This document shows, piece after piece, positions 9,341 through 16,788 of a stretch of DNA of 64,000 nucleotides (position 1 is its first letter; each line of letters opens with the position of its first letter). The stretch is from Rhizocola hellebori (GTDB taxonomy: Bacteria > Actinomycetota > Actinomycetes > Mycobacteriales > Micromonosporaceae). The notes under the pieces were generated by a model that saw nothing but the letters and a program-made list of their open reading frames with translations, did no database searches and had not been told where the DNA came from. The position numbers and the translations under genes are program-made. The stretch lies in NCBI RefSeq assembly GCF_016862955.1, contig NZ_BONY01000021.1, forward strand, positions 81,130 to 145,129, written 5' to 3'.

Positions 9341-10087
9341 ATGAGTGGGCAGGTCTTCATCAGCTTCTCGCACGAGCATGACGCGGGCTACGCGGCGCGG
9401 TTGGCCGCTCACCTGGCGGCGGCGGGAGTGGCCGCGCGCTACGACACCCAGCCGATGTCGGAAAACTGGTGGGAGACCTACACCCGGGCCCAGGTCGACT
9501 CCTGTACGGCGGTGATCGTGGTGATGACCCCGGAAGCGCAGGTTTCCGGGTGGGTCGGCCGGGAGGTGGATCGAGCGCGAGCGCAGGGCAAACCGATTGC
9601 GGCGCTGCTGCTGCGCGGGGAAAGTTTCGTGCCCGGGGTGGAGTTCGAGGACGTCAGAGACGGAAGCATGCCCGGCCCACAGCTCGTGGAACGTTTTACC
9701 GCAGGCGAACCGGCAGCGGAGCGAGCCGGGGCCAGTGTGCTGGTGCGGGCCGGCGCGCTCGGGCTCGCGGTGGGGCTGGAGACCAAGGGCGGAGTCTTCA
9801 CGCCGCTCATCTATCGCGGTGCGCCCGTGCCGTGCCAGCGGACCGAGGTGTTCACGACGGCGGACGACTTCCAAGAGGTGATCCAGGTCCGGGTGTTCCA
9901 GGGCGAAGACGGCCGATTGGTCGTGCCGGAACAGCGGCTCGGCAACTATGAGGTGCGCCTGCTGGAGAGGGCCCCGCGCGGGGTTCCGGCCATCCATGTG
10001 ACGTTTCAGGTCGATACGACCGGCACGTTCCGCCTCACGGCCAAGGATGCCGCTGGCCGAGACGTGCCGGTCGCGAAACTGGGTTAG
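9341..10087 (+). CDS. TIR domain fused to DnaK-type substrate-binding domain
   Basis: This 248-aa protein starts at ATG 9341 (MSGQVFISFSHEHD). Residues 1-120 are a TIR_2 domain: VFISFSHEHD strand A, AVIVVMTPEAQ strand D and GWVGREVDRA, whose Glu75 is the likely NADase-type acidic residue. Residues 138-248 match the beta-sandwich substrate-binding domain of Hsp70/DnaK: GLAVGLETKGGVFTPLI, then QRTEVFTTADDFQEVIQVRV, FQGED, LGNYEV and PRGVPAIHVTF, closely following the DnaK order. The Hsp70 ATPase domain and helical lid are absent. This suggests a TIR effector with a misfolded-peptide sensor (inference). It converges with the subtilisin gene, the stop codons overlapping. Confidence 0.88.
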   Translation: MSGQVFISFSHEHDAGYAARLAAHLAAAGVAARYDTQPMSENWWETYTRAQVDSCTAVIVVMTPEAQVSGWVGREVDRARAQGKPIAALLLRGESFVPGVEFEDVRDGSMPGPQLVERFTAGEPAAERAGASVLVRAGALGLAVGLETKGGVFTPLIYRGAPVPCQRTEVFTTADDFQEVIQVRVFQGEDGRLVVPEQRLGNYEVRLLERAPRGVPAIHVTFQVDTTGTFRLTAKDAAGRDVPVAKLG

Positions 10088-11661
10088 ATCAGCAGGTACC
10101 CAAGAATGCCTTCGACGATCTGGCCCTCACAGTTGCTGTCGAGAGAGTCGAAGTGCTCGCCGTTGCCGCGCACCACGCATCGGCGCACGGGCCGGTTGGG
10201 GGCGCTCGGTGGAGCGTTATAGGCGTAGCCGATCAAACCGATGACGACCTGGCCCTCACAGTTGGCGGTCACCGACGTGAAGTGGTCGCCACCGATGCGG
10301 CATTGGAACAGCGCGTGCGTCCCGGCCACGGCGCTGGTGTGGACCTGGCCGAGGATGCCCTCCAGGTGGTAGACGCCGCCGGGGTTGGTGGTGGAGCTGA
10401 TGTGGTCGCCGTTGGTGCCGTAGTAGCGGCCCAGCGCGACGGTGACCGGTGGCGGGGTTCCGGTACCGGTGAACAGCAATCGGTTCGGTGAGCCCGCGCC
10501 CGGATCGGTGATCACGTTGAGGGTCGCGCTGGCGAACATGTTCGCCGCCACCTGCGCCGGGGTGAGACCCGGGTTGCCGGCAAGGATGAGCGCGGCGCCC
10601 CCGGCGACGTGCGGGGTGGCCATGGAGGTGCCGCTCAGGATGGCGGTGGCGGTGTCGCTCGTGTTGTAGGACGAGACGATTTCGGCTCCGGGGGCGTAGA
10701 TGTCGGTGCAGGTGCCGAAGTTGGAGAAGGACGCACGGGCGTCGGTACGGGTGCTCGCGTTGACGGTGATCGCTTCCGCCACCCGGGCCGGGGTGAAGTT
10801 GCAGGCGTCGCTGTTGCTGTTGCCCGAGGCGATCGCGTAGACGACGCCGTCGGCGATTGAGTTGCGCACAGCGGTTTCGACGGTGGCGTTGGAGCCGGGA
10901 CCACCGAGGCTCATGTTGGCCACGGCAGGCGCGCCTGCGGCGTGATTGCCGGTGACCCAGTCCACGCCGGCCGCCACACCGGCGAAGCTGCCGGATCCGG
11001 TGCAGTCGAGCACCTTGACCGCGGTCAGCGCGATACCTTTGGCCACACCGTATTGAGCCCCGCCGACGGTGCCGGCGACGTGGGTGCCGTGGCCGTGGCA
11101 GTCGCTGTCATTGCCGTCGCCGGTGGTGTTGGTGCCCCACACGGCACGCCCGCCAAAGGTGGTGTGCGTGATGCGGATGCCCGTGTCGATGATGTAGGCG
11201 CGAACGTTCGATGCCGTGGTGGCGTAGGTGTAGCTGTTGTCCAGCGGTAGGTTGCGCTGGTCGATGCGGTCCAGCCCCCATGACGGTGGATTGGGTTGCG
11301 TGTCGAGCGCCTGGACGGTGCCGTTCTGCTCGACATAGGCCACGTCCGGCTCCGCGGCGAGCCGCTTCGCCGAGGCCAGGCTCATCGTGCCCGCGAAGCC
11401 TTGCAGCGCATGCTGATACGTGTGCTCGACCTTGACCGAGTGCTTCGCGGCCAGCTGCCCCGTCAGCGTGGTTACGCCGCGGGTGGAGGCGTCCTTGAAG
11501 ACGACGATGTAGCTGTCGCTGATCGCATTGGGGTTGCCGGTGCCCAGGACCTGACCTTCGGGAGCGGCCATCGCTGCGGTGCCGGTGGTCATGACGACGA
11601 CGGCGGCGGTGACCGCGCCGAATCCTGCCATACGAAGCCGGAGACGATTTAGTATATGCAT
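10084..11661 (-). CDS. Secreted subtilisin-family (S8) serine protease
   Basis: This is a 525-aa protein. I chose ATG 11661 (MHILNRLRLRMAGFG), which gives a normal signal peptide ending near AMAA; an ATG at 11682 adds seven residues. An I9 inhibitor-type propeptide follows (DSYIVVFKDAS to DVAYVEQNG). The S8 catalytic domain carries Asp in AYIIDTGIR, His in CHGHGTHVAGTVGG and Ser in LSGTSMATPHVAGGAAL. The C-terminal 110 residues hold three repeats with G-(D/E)-H and CEG motifs (NGDHISS, GGDHFTSVTANCEG, NGEHFDSLDSNCEG), probably a small cell-wall or carbohydrate-binding beta-repeat module. It should be an extracellular protease activated by propeptide removal. Confidence 0.93.
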   Translation of the reverse strand: MHILNRLRLRMAGFGAVTAAVVVMTTGTAAMAAPEGQVLGTGNPNAISDSYIVVFKDASTRGVTTLTGQLAAKHSVKVEHTYQHALQGFAGTMSLASAKRLAAEPDVAYVEQNGTVQALDTQPNPPSWGLDRIDQRNLPLDNSYTYATTASNVRAYIIDTGIRITHTTFGGRAVWGTNTTGDGNDSDCHGHGTHVAGTVGGAQYGVAKGIALTAVKVLDCTGSGSFAGVAAGVDWVTGNHAAGAPAVANMSLGGPGSNATVETAVRNSIADGVVYAIASGNSNSDACNFTPARVAEAITVNASTRTDARASFSNFGTCTDIYAPGAEIVSSYNTSDTATAILSGTSMATPHVAGGAALILAGNPGLTPAQVAANMFASATLNVITDPGAGSPNRLLFTGTGTPPPVTVALGRYYGTNGDHISSTTNPGGVYHLEGILGQVHTSAVAGTHALFQCRIGGDHFTSVTANCEGQVVIGLIGYAYNAPPSAPNRPVRRCVVRGNGEHFDSLDSNCEGQIVEGILGYLLI

Positions 11662-11695
11662 AGCGATCGATACTAGACACATGAATTGCTATGCG

Positions 11696-13306
11696 TCAAT
11701 GTCCGCGGAACGCCTCCTCCAGCCACCAGGAGCCGTGTGCGGTGCGCACCTTGGCGTCGATGAGCAGGGGAGTGTCGCGGGGGCCGGCGAGCCAGGCGTG
11801 AGCACCGTCCAGATCGGACAGTGTGCGCACGGTGATCGCGGTGCAGCCGAAGCCGCGGGCGATGGCGGCCAGGTCGGAATCGGGGAAGGTCACCGTGTCG
11901 AGCGGATGGCCGTCGGGACCGAAGTGGTGGACCTCTGCGCCGAAGGCGGCATCGTTATAGACGACGATGACCATCGGCAGGCGCAGCCGGATCACCGTGG
12001 TCAGCTCGGCGAGCGACATCAGGAAACCGCCGTCGCCAAGGGCGGCCACCGGCAGCCGGTCGGGTCGTGCCAGCGCCGCACCGATCGCGCTGGCCAGGCC
12101 CAATCCGACCGACTGAAATGCCTGGGTGAAACAGAAGCCGGCGTTATCCGGTACCGACAAAAACATGGATGGATAACCCATGAAGTTTCCAGAATCGATG
12201 GCCACGATCCGCTCGCGCGGAAGCAGGGCGTCCAGCGCGATGGTGAAGGTACGCGGGTCGATGCTCGACAGCGTGCTCTCATCCGGGTAGGGCACGTCAC
12301 ACCACCGGATCTGGGCGGCGATGGTGGCCCGCAGGTCATCGTCGCGCCAGCCCGCGCTGCTCCAGTCGCCGAACGCGGCCAGCGCCTCGCTGGCGACCCG
12401 GGCCACATCCGCGATGACACCCAGATCGGCCCGGTGGTTGACGCCGATCGCGGCGGGATCGAGGTCGACCTGTACGACGTTGGCGGAAGCGGGGATGAGG
12501 CGGCCGTGCCGGGTGGTCCACATGTTCAGCGTGCTGCCCCAGGCCACGACCAGATCGGACTGGGAGATGAGCGAGGCGGCCAGCGGAGAGGCGAAACCGC
12601 CGGACACGTCGAGATTCCACGGGTCGCCCTCGAAAAGGCCCTTGGCCGCGGCCGAGGTGGCGAGCAGCGCACCGCATCTGTCGGCCAGCTGGGTCAGCGG
12701 ATAGCGGGCGCGGGTCGCGCCGCGGCCCGCGATGAAGACCGGCTTGCTGGCACCGCGCAAGGCGTGCAACAGCTCCTCGATGTCCACTGTGGACTCATCG
12801 GCACCTGGCGGCGGGGGCAGGTCGGGCAGCTCGGTCTGCTGGGCCTGTACCTCCAGCGGCAGCCCGAGAAGCACCGTCCTCGGCCGTGGGCCGGTGACGG
12901 CCTGCCAGGCGGTGAACACGTCGGCCGGCTTCTCCAGGCGCAGGAAATCGGCCCCTATCCCGGACGCCAGGCCCGGCAGGTCGAGGTGGAAGTTGGAGCG
13001 CGGATTGGTCGCCTCCGGGGTGAGCACCAGCAGCGGGGTGCGGCTCTTGGCCGCCTCGGTGATGCCGGTGAAGGCGTTGGTGACCCCCGGACCCTGATGC
13101 ACGCTGAGCACGCAGGGCTGGCCGGACACCCGTGCGTAGGCGTCGGCCATCGTGGCCGCGCCAGCCTCGTGGGCGGCCGGGACGAAACGAGCCCCGGCCG
13201 CGACGAGGGCGTTGGTGGCATGGAAGTTGCCGCTGCCGACCAGGCCGAAAACGTGATCGACTCCGAGCTGGGCCAGCAGCCGGCCGACCGCCTGCGCGAC
13301 GAGCAT
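11696..13306 (-). CDS. Thiamine-diphosphate enzyme, acetolactate synthase-like
   Basis: This 536-aa protein has the three-domain ThDP fold of acetohydroxyacid synthase, benzoylformate decarboxylase and related enzymes. The N-terminal PYR domain contains GRLLAQLGVDHVFGLVGSG and AHEAGAATMADAYAR, with the activating Glu. The central domain is followed by the PP domain with GDGGFLMSLAELTT and IVVYNDAAFG, which bind the diphosphate and Mg2+ (GDG...N motif). It overlaps the cyclase-family gene by 1 nt (TGATG), so the two are translationally coupled. Substrate is unknown; the coupling points to a small pathway in which a decarboxylated or carboligated product is hydrolysed. It may be unrelated to the RiPP operon upstream. 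Confidence 0.85.
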   Translation of the reverse strand: MLVAQAVGRLLAQLGVDHVFGLVGSGNFHATNALVAAGARFVPAAHEAGAATMADAYARVSGQPCVLSVHQGPGVTNAFTGITEAAKSRTPLLVLTPEATNPRSNFHLDLPGLASGIGADFLRLEKPADVFTAWQAVTGPRPRTVLLGLPLEVQAQQTELPDLPPPPGADESTVDIEELLHALRGASKPVFIAGRGATRARYPLTQLADRCGALLATSAAAKGLFEGDPWNLDVSGGFASPLAASLISQSDLVVAWGSTLNMWTTRHGRLIPASANVVQVDLDPAAIGVNHRADLGVIADVARVASEALAAFGDWSSAGWRDDDLRATIAAQIRWCDVPYPDESTLSSIDPRTFTIALDALLPRERIVAIDSGNFMGYPSMFLSVPDNAGFCFTQAFQSVGLGLASAIGAALARPDRLPVAALGDGGFLMSLAELTTVIRLRLPMVIVVYNDAAFGAEVHHFGPDGHPLDTVTFPDSDLAAIARGFGCTAITVRTLSDLDGAHAWLAGPRDTPLLIDAKVRTAHGSWWLEEAFRGH

Positions 13307-14067
13307 CAGCGTTGTACGAGCGCGAGGACGCGGCAGGGGCTACCCGATCCGCCCACGATCGGCAGCGGCGCGGCAATCACGACCGCACCGGTGGGTGGCA
13401 ACTGGCTCAGGTTCTGCAGCTGGGTGAGCCCGTATTTGTTGGCGCCCAACAGGAAGGTGTGACACGGAAACGGCGGGTCGAAGGAGTGGGCCGCGCCCGC
13501 ATCGGTGCCGACCGTCTCCACGCCGACTCCCAGTACCACAGACTCCTGCGCGATCCATTTAGCACAGTCGACGGAGATGCCCGGCGAGCTGCCGCCGTTG
13601 AGGAAGGCCTCCGGATCGGCGGACCTGGTGTCCCAGCCGGTGCGGTAGAGCAGCCAGCCACCAACGGGCAGCGCGCCGTGCTCGGATTCCCAGGCCTTGA
13701 TGTGCTCCACCTCGAGCAGGAAGTCGGGATCGGCGGCGGCCTGGGCCGAAAAGTCAAGCACCGCCGCGGGGGCGACCAGCCGCTGCGAGGGCACCTGGGA
13801 CACGTCGTCGGCATCCTGGCCGGTGACCCAGTGGATCGGCGCATCGAAATGGGTTCCGGTGTGCTCGCCGGTGGTGATGTTGTTCCAGTACCAGGCGGGC
13901 CCGCGCTCGTCGTAGCGGCTGATCTCGGTGAGCGCAAAGGGCCAGGTCTGGCCGAAGTTGTCGGGCAGGGCAAGGATGGGGGTGTGCGAGGACAGCGGTG
14001 CGGTCAGGTCGACCACCTCGATCTGGCCCTCGGCCACGGCGGCAGCGAGCTGGGAGAGCAGCGTCAT
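13306..14067 (-). CDS. Cyclase-family (kynurenine formamidase-like) hydrolase
   Basis: This 253-aa protein contains the metal-binding HxGTHxDxPxH signature of the cyclase/KynB family as TGEHTGTHFDAPIHWV, plus IEVVDLTAPLS at the start and SVDCAKWIAQES and GVGVETVGTDAG later. These enzymes are Zn- or Mn-dependent amide or lactone hydrolases. It is coupled to the downstream ThDP gene. Upstream, 50 nt separate it from the stop of the NodA-like gene, so it could be read through from the RiPP operon, but the metabolic pairing with the ThDP gene is the better explanation. Confidence 0.85.
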   Translation of the reverse strand: MTLLSQLAAAVAEGQIEVVDLTAPLSSHTPILALPDNFGQTWPFALTEISRYDERGPAWYWNNITTGEHTGTHFDAPIHWVTGQDADDVSQVPSQRLVAPAAVLDFSAQAAADPDFLLEVEHIKAWESEHGALPVGGWLLYRTGWDTRSADPEAFLNGGSSPGISVDCAKWIAQESVVLGVGVETVGTDAGAAHSFDPPFPCHTFLLGANKYGLTQLQNLSQLPPTGAVVIAAPLPIVGGSGSPCRVLALVQR

Positions 14068-14117
14068 GGGTTGACGCTAGGACGCTGATCGAGATCGGTC
14101 AACGCCCTACAACGTTA

Positions 14118-14678
14118 TTACGTTTCGAAGCCGTGGCGGTCGATGACCTTCCCGGCAGGCCAGCGCGAGATGTCGGCGGTCGCCGCAAGCACCATGGATA
14201 CTGAGCCGATCATCAGCGCCTGGAAGGGGCTGTGCACGGTCGGCGTCCTGATCGTCGTCTCGGGCGGCAAGGCCGTCCAGCCCACACCGTTATAGGCGGC
14301 CGCGGTGTCGGCGTTGCAGGTGAAGTAGCCGAACGGGACCCTCAGCTCGATCAGCGCGCCGCTCACCCGCACCGCCAGCTGACGGGCCAGATCGCTCTGC
14401 GCCCAATCCGGGTGGATCGCGAGCAGGCCCACCTCGCCGACGAGCTGGTCCACGCCGTCGACCCGGACGAAGCGGCGCAGGATGCCCGCGTGCCCAACGG
14501 CCTGACCCGCGACCCGGGCGATCACCCGGAACTCGGGCCGGGTACAGGCCCAGCTGCGGTCGCCGGTGAAGTAGGCGCTCGTCCACGGGAACGCCAGCTG
14601 CAGCAGAAGAGAAAGGTCGGCATGGTCGGCGCGGACCAGATCGTTCTCCCAGCGCTGGAGCCACTCGACCGCGGTCAT
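14118..14678 (-). CDS. NodA-family N-acyltransferase
   Basis: This 186-aa protein starts at ATG 14678, overlapping the stop of the glycosyltransferase gene (ATGA). Landmarks of rhizobial NodA (about 196 aa) appear in order: the WENDLVRADHADL start, GDRSWACTRPEFRVIA, HAGILRRFVRVDGVDQLVGE, VGLLAIHPD, LRVPFGYFTC and the C-terminal WPAGKVIDRHG (NodA ends WPAGTLIDRNG). NodA transfers a fatty acyl chain from ACP to the free amine of a de-N-acetylated glucosamine. Here it ends a RiPP operon beside two glycosyltransferase-like genes, so I infer acylation of an amino sugar or an amine on the peptide. No NodB-like deacetylase or NodC-like synthase is in the window. Confidence 0.82.
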   Translation of the reverse strand: MTAVEWLQRWENDLVRADHADLSLLLQLAFPWTSAYFTGDRSWACTRPEFRVIARVAGQAVGHAGILRRFVRVDGVDQLVGEVGLLAIHPDWAQSDLARQLAVRVSGALIELRVPFGYFTCNADTAAAYNGVGWTALPPETTIRTPTVHSPFQALMIGSVSMVLAATADISRWPAGKVIDRHGFET

Positions 14679-15733
14679 GGCCTCACCCCGCCGGCGTGGC
14701 TGAGGATGCGGGCCGCCACCTCGTCCGCGTCGCCCCAGGCCGCCCGCAAGGGATGGGTGGCGTCGGCGGCGCCGCGCAGCTTTTGCGCCATCGCCCATAG
14801 CGTCGATGGGTCGTCGGAAGGGGTGCAGCGCATCAGCAAACCGGTGCTCTCCAACAGTTCCAGGCGTTCGTGGAAGCCGGCGCGGATGGTGCGGCCGGGA
14901 TCCGGATTCACCGCCGCGATCACCGGAACACCGTTGGAGACCAGCTCGCAACCGGTGAACCCGAGCGCGTCCGCCAGCACCACGTCGGCGGCGCGGTAGT
15001 AGAGGTCGGGACGATCGGTGCGCCCGACCCACCTGATGTTCGGGGTGGTCGGCGCGGGCTTGCGCAGCGGGGGCGGGTCGGCGAGCAGGAGGAGCTGGTC
15101 GCTGTCGCCCGCGTAGGCGGTGAAGGCGCGCAGCGCCTGAAGCTGAATCTCCAGTGCCGCCTTGCGATCGGGCCGCCCGCCCGCGGCCACGAGCAACACG
15201 AGGGCATCGTCGGACAGGCCCAGCTCGGCTCTGGCCGCGTCTCGCTGGGCGGCGAAGTTGTCGACGATCGGGCCGCAGTACCAGACCGGGGCGGTGGTGC
15301 CCAGCGGCACCGGGTGCGCCTGCGGGAAGTCGGGCACGACTATCTCCACGGCGTCATCCATGATCACATCCAGCTCGGGTTGACCCAGCTCGGCGAAGAA
15401 CCAGTCGGTCAACAGCACGTTGGGGATGGCCAGCACCCGGCGGCAGAACGAAGGCACGGTAAGGAACTCGTCGCTCACCACCAGATCCGCAGGCATGCTT
15501 TGGTACAGGAAACGCCAAACCCGCCAGCCGGCGTCGTAATCGCTGTCGACGGCATCGTCGAACCCGAGATCCTCGGCGTCGACTCCGCGCGAGCGGTAAT
15601 AGGCCATTCCGCTTCCGGCGGAAGCCAGGCTGATCTGGGCATCCGGCCGCAATCGGCGGATGGCGTTGATGATGCGCAGATCGCGGGCGGCATGGCCGAA
15701 GCCGTGCCCGCGAGACACAAAACTGATTCTCAC
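14675..15733 (-). CDS. GT-B (MurG/MGT-like) glycosyltransferase
   Basis: This 352-aa protein starts MRISFVSRGHGFGHAARDLR, the GT-B nucleotide-sugar transferase opening with the flexible GxGH loop. The C-terminal half has LVLLVAAGGRPDRK, IRWVGRTDRPDLYYRAADVV, and GFTGCELVSNGVPVIAAVNP, the donor-binding site equivalent to the G-x-x-T-x-x-E-x-x-x-x-G-x-P motif of the MurG and UGT groups. It overlaps both neighbours by 4 nt within the RiPP operon. The likely role is transfer of a sugar, possibly an aminosugar given the NodA-like gene next to it, to the peptide or to a first sugar. Donor and acceptor are unknown. Confidence 0.8.
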   Translation of the reverse strand: MRISFVSRGHGFGHAARDLRIINAIRRLRPDAQISLASAGSGMAYYRSRGVDAEDLGFDDAVDSDYDAGWRVWRFLYQSMPADLVVSDEFLTVPSFCRRVLAIPNVLLTDWFFAELGQPELDVIMDDAVEIVVPDFPQAHPVPLGTTAPVWYCGPIVDNFAAQRDAARAELGLSDDALVLLVAAGGRPDRKAALEIQLQALRAFTAYAGDSDQLLLLADPPPLRKPAPTTPNIRWVGRTDRPDLYYRAADVVLADALGFTGCELVSNGVPVIAAVNPDPGRTIRAGFHERLELLESTGLLMRCTPSDDPSTLWAMAQKLRGAADATHPLRAAWGDADEVAARILSHAGGVRP

Positions 15734-16788
15734 AGATTCTCCTTGAGCACGCCTTCGGTGAAAGCTTCAGCCGTGTATTCGTCCAGGAAAGGGCCTGCCG
15801 CTTCCAGCTGCCACGCGGGCAGGTAGCGATCGAAGACGCCGCGAGCAAGAGTGGTCACGCCGAGCCAGCCGGTGTCGCGATCCAGCGCCTCGCATACGCC
15901 TACCGGGTCATCGCCGAGCAAGCTGACCACCTCCGCGCCCAGCGCCCAGGCGGTCAGCCATAGGCCGGCGGCCACATCCGGGCGAAGCTCGGATCTGGTG
16001 GCGCACAGCGCGGCAGCGCGTTGCGCCGCCAGCCGCCGCAGCGAGGCCGTATCGACGGCCCGCTCGGCGAGGACCTCCATCGGGTGGCGCGGGGCCCAGC
16101 CGGAAGGGGAGCGGTGCAGGTAGAACGGGCGTGGATAGGAACGGGAGAAGCAGGGGAATAGGTCGATGGCTGGCGTGTCGAAGGCGCCGGTGTCACCGGA
16201 AAAGCATGCGGCCAGTCGCAGGCCCATCGAGTGGTTTCCGGTGAGGCTTGGTTTGGTGTCGTGTTGAGCCATATTGGGTACCACGGCAAAAGCTCGAATA
16301 TCCAAACGCTGCAACAGTTCTGACAGCAGCACATCGTCTTGCGGTATCACCGGGTGAAGGTTTCCGGCCACGCGGGCCACGTGGGCGGGAAGAACCGAGG
16401 CCACCGTCGGCAGGTAGGGGTCGCACACCTCGACCCAGCGATGCCCGAGCCAGGCCGCCAAGCGGACCGCATAAGAGGTGGTGCAGGCCCACTCGGTGAA
16501 CAGGCAGATGGCATCGCCCGGCCGTTGCGCGATCGCGGCCAAAAGACGCTCGGCGAACGACTCTCCTAAAAGGACATCATCCTGAAGCACGAGGTGATGG
16601 GTGGCGTCCGGATCGACCGCCGCCCAGGCCCGGACGGCCGCCCGCGCCGCCGACGGAGGGCCGGTGGGCAGCGGGTCCACCACGATGCGCAGCCCGAGCT
16701 CAGGATGCAAGTCGCACAGCGCTTGCGCAGCAGGCAATCGCGAGGGATGGGTCATCACCGCGGCGGACAGCCGGATCGCCTCGCTCAT
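15730..16788 (-). CDS. Putative GT-A-like glycosyltransferase of the RiPP operon
   Basis: This 352-aa protein begins LSAAVMTHPSRLPAAQALC and contains ATHHLVLQDDVLLGESFAE, where QDDV occupies the place of the DxD metal/donor motif of GT-A folds, then ICLFTEWACTTSYA and the second half VIPQDDVLLSELLQRL and VVPNMAQHDTKPSLTGN. The last third is helical and of unknown role. It overlaps both the ABC transporter gene and the GT-B gene by 4 nt. The assignment rests on the fold pattern only; I do not recognise a named family. A first glycosylation of the modified peptide is a reasonable inference. Confidence 0.55.
   Translation of the reverse strand: MSEAIRLSAAVMTHPSRLPAAQALCDLHPELGLRIVVDPLPTGPPSAARAAVRAWAAVDPDATHHLVLQDDVLLGESFAERLLAAIAQRPGDAICLFTEWACTTSYAVRLAAWLGHRWVEVCDPYLPTVASVLPAHVARVAGNLHPVIPQDDVLLSELLQRLDIRAFAVVPNMAQHDTKPSLTGNHSMGLRLAACFSGDTGAFDTPAIDLFPCFSRSYPRPFYLHRSPSGWAPRHPMEVLAERAVDTASLRRLAAQRAAALCATRSELRPDVAAGLWLTAWALGAEVVSLLGDDPVGVCEALDRDTGWLGVTTLARGVFDRYLPAWQLEAAGPFLDEYTAEAFTEGVLKENL

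Noticed and set aside
11696..14067. ThDP and cyclase genes as part of the RiPP operon
   Set aside because: A 50-nt gap and a standalone metabolic pairing make an independent unit more likely; co-transcription is not excluded.
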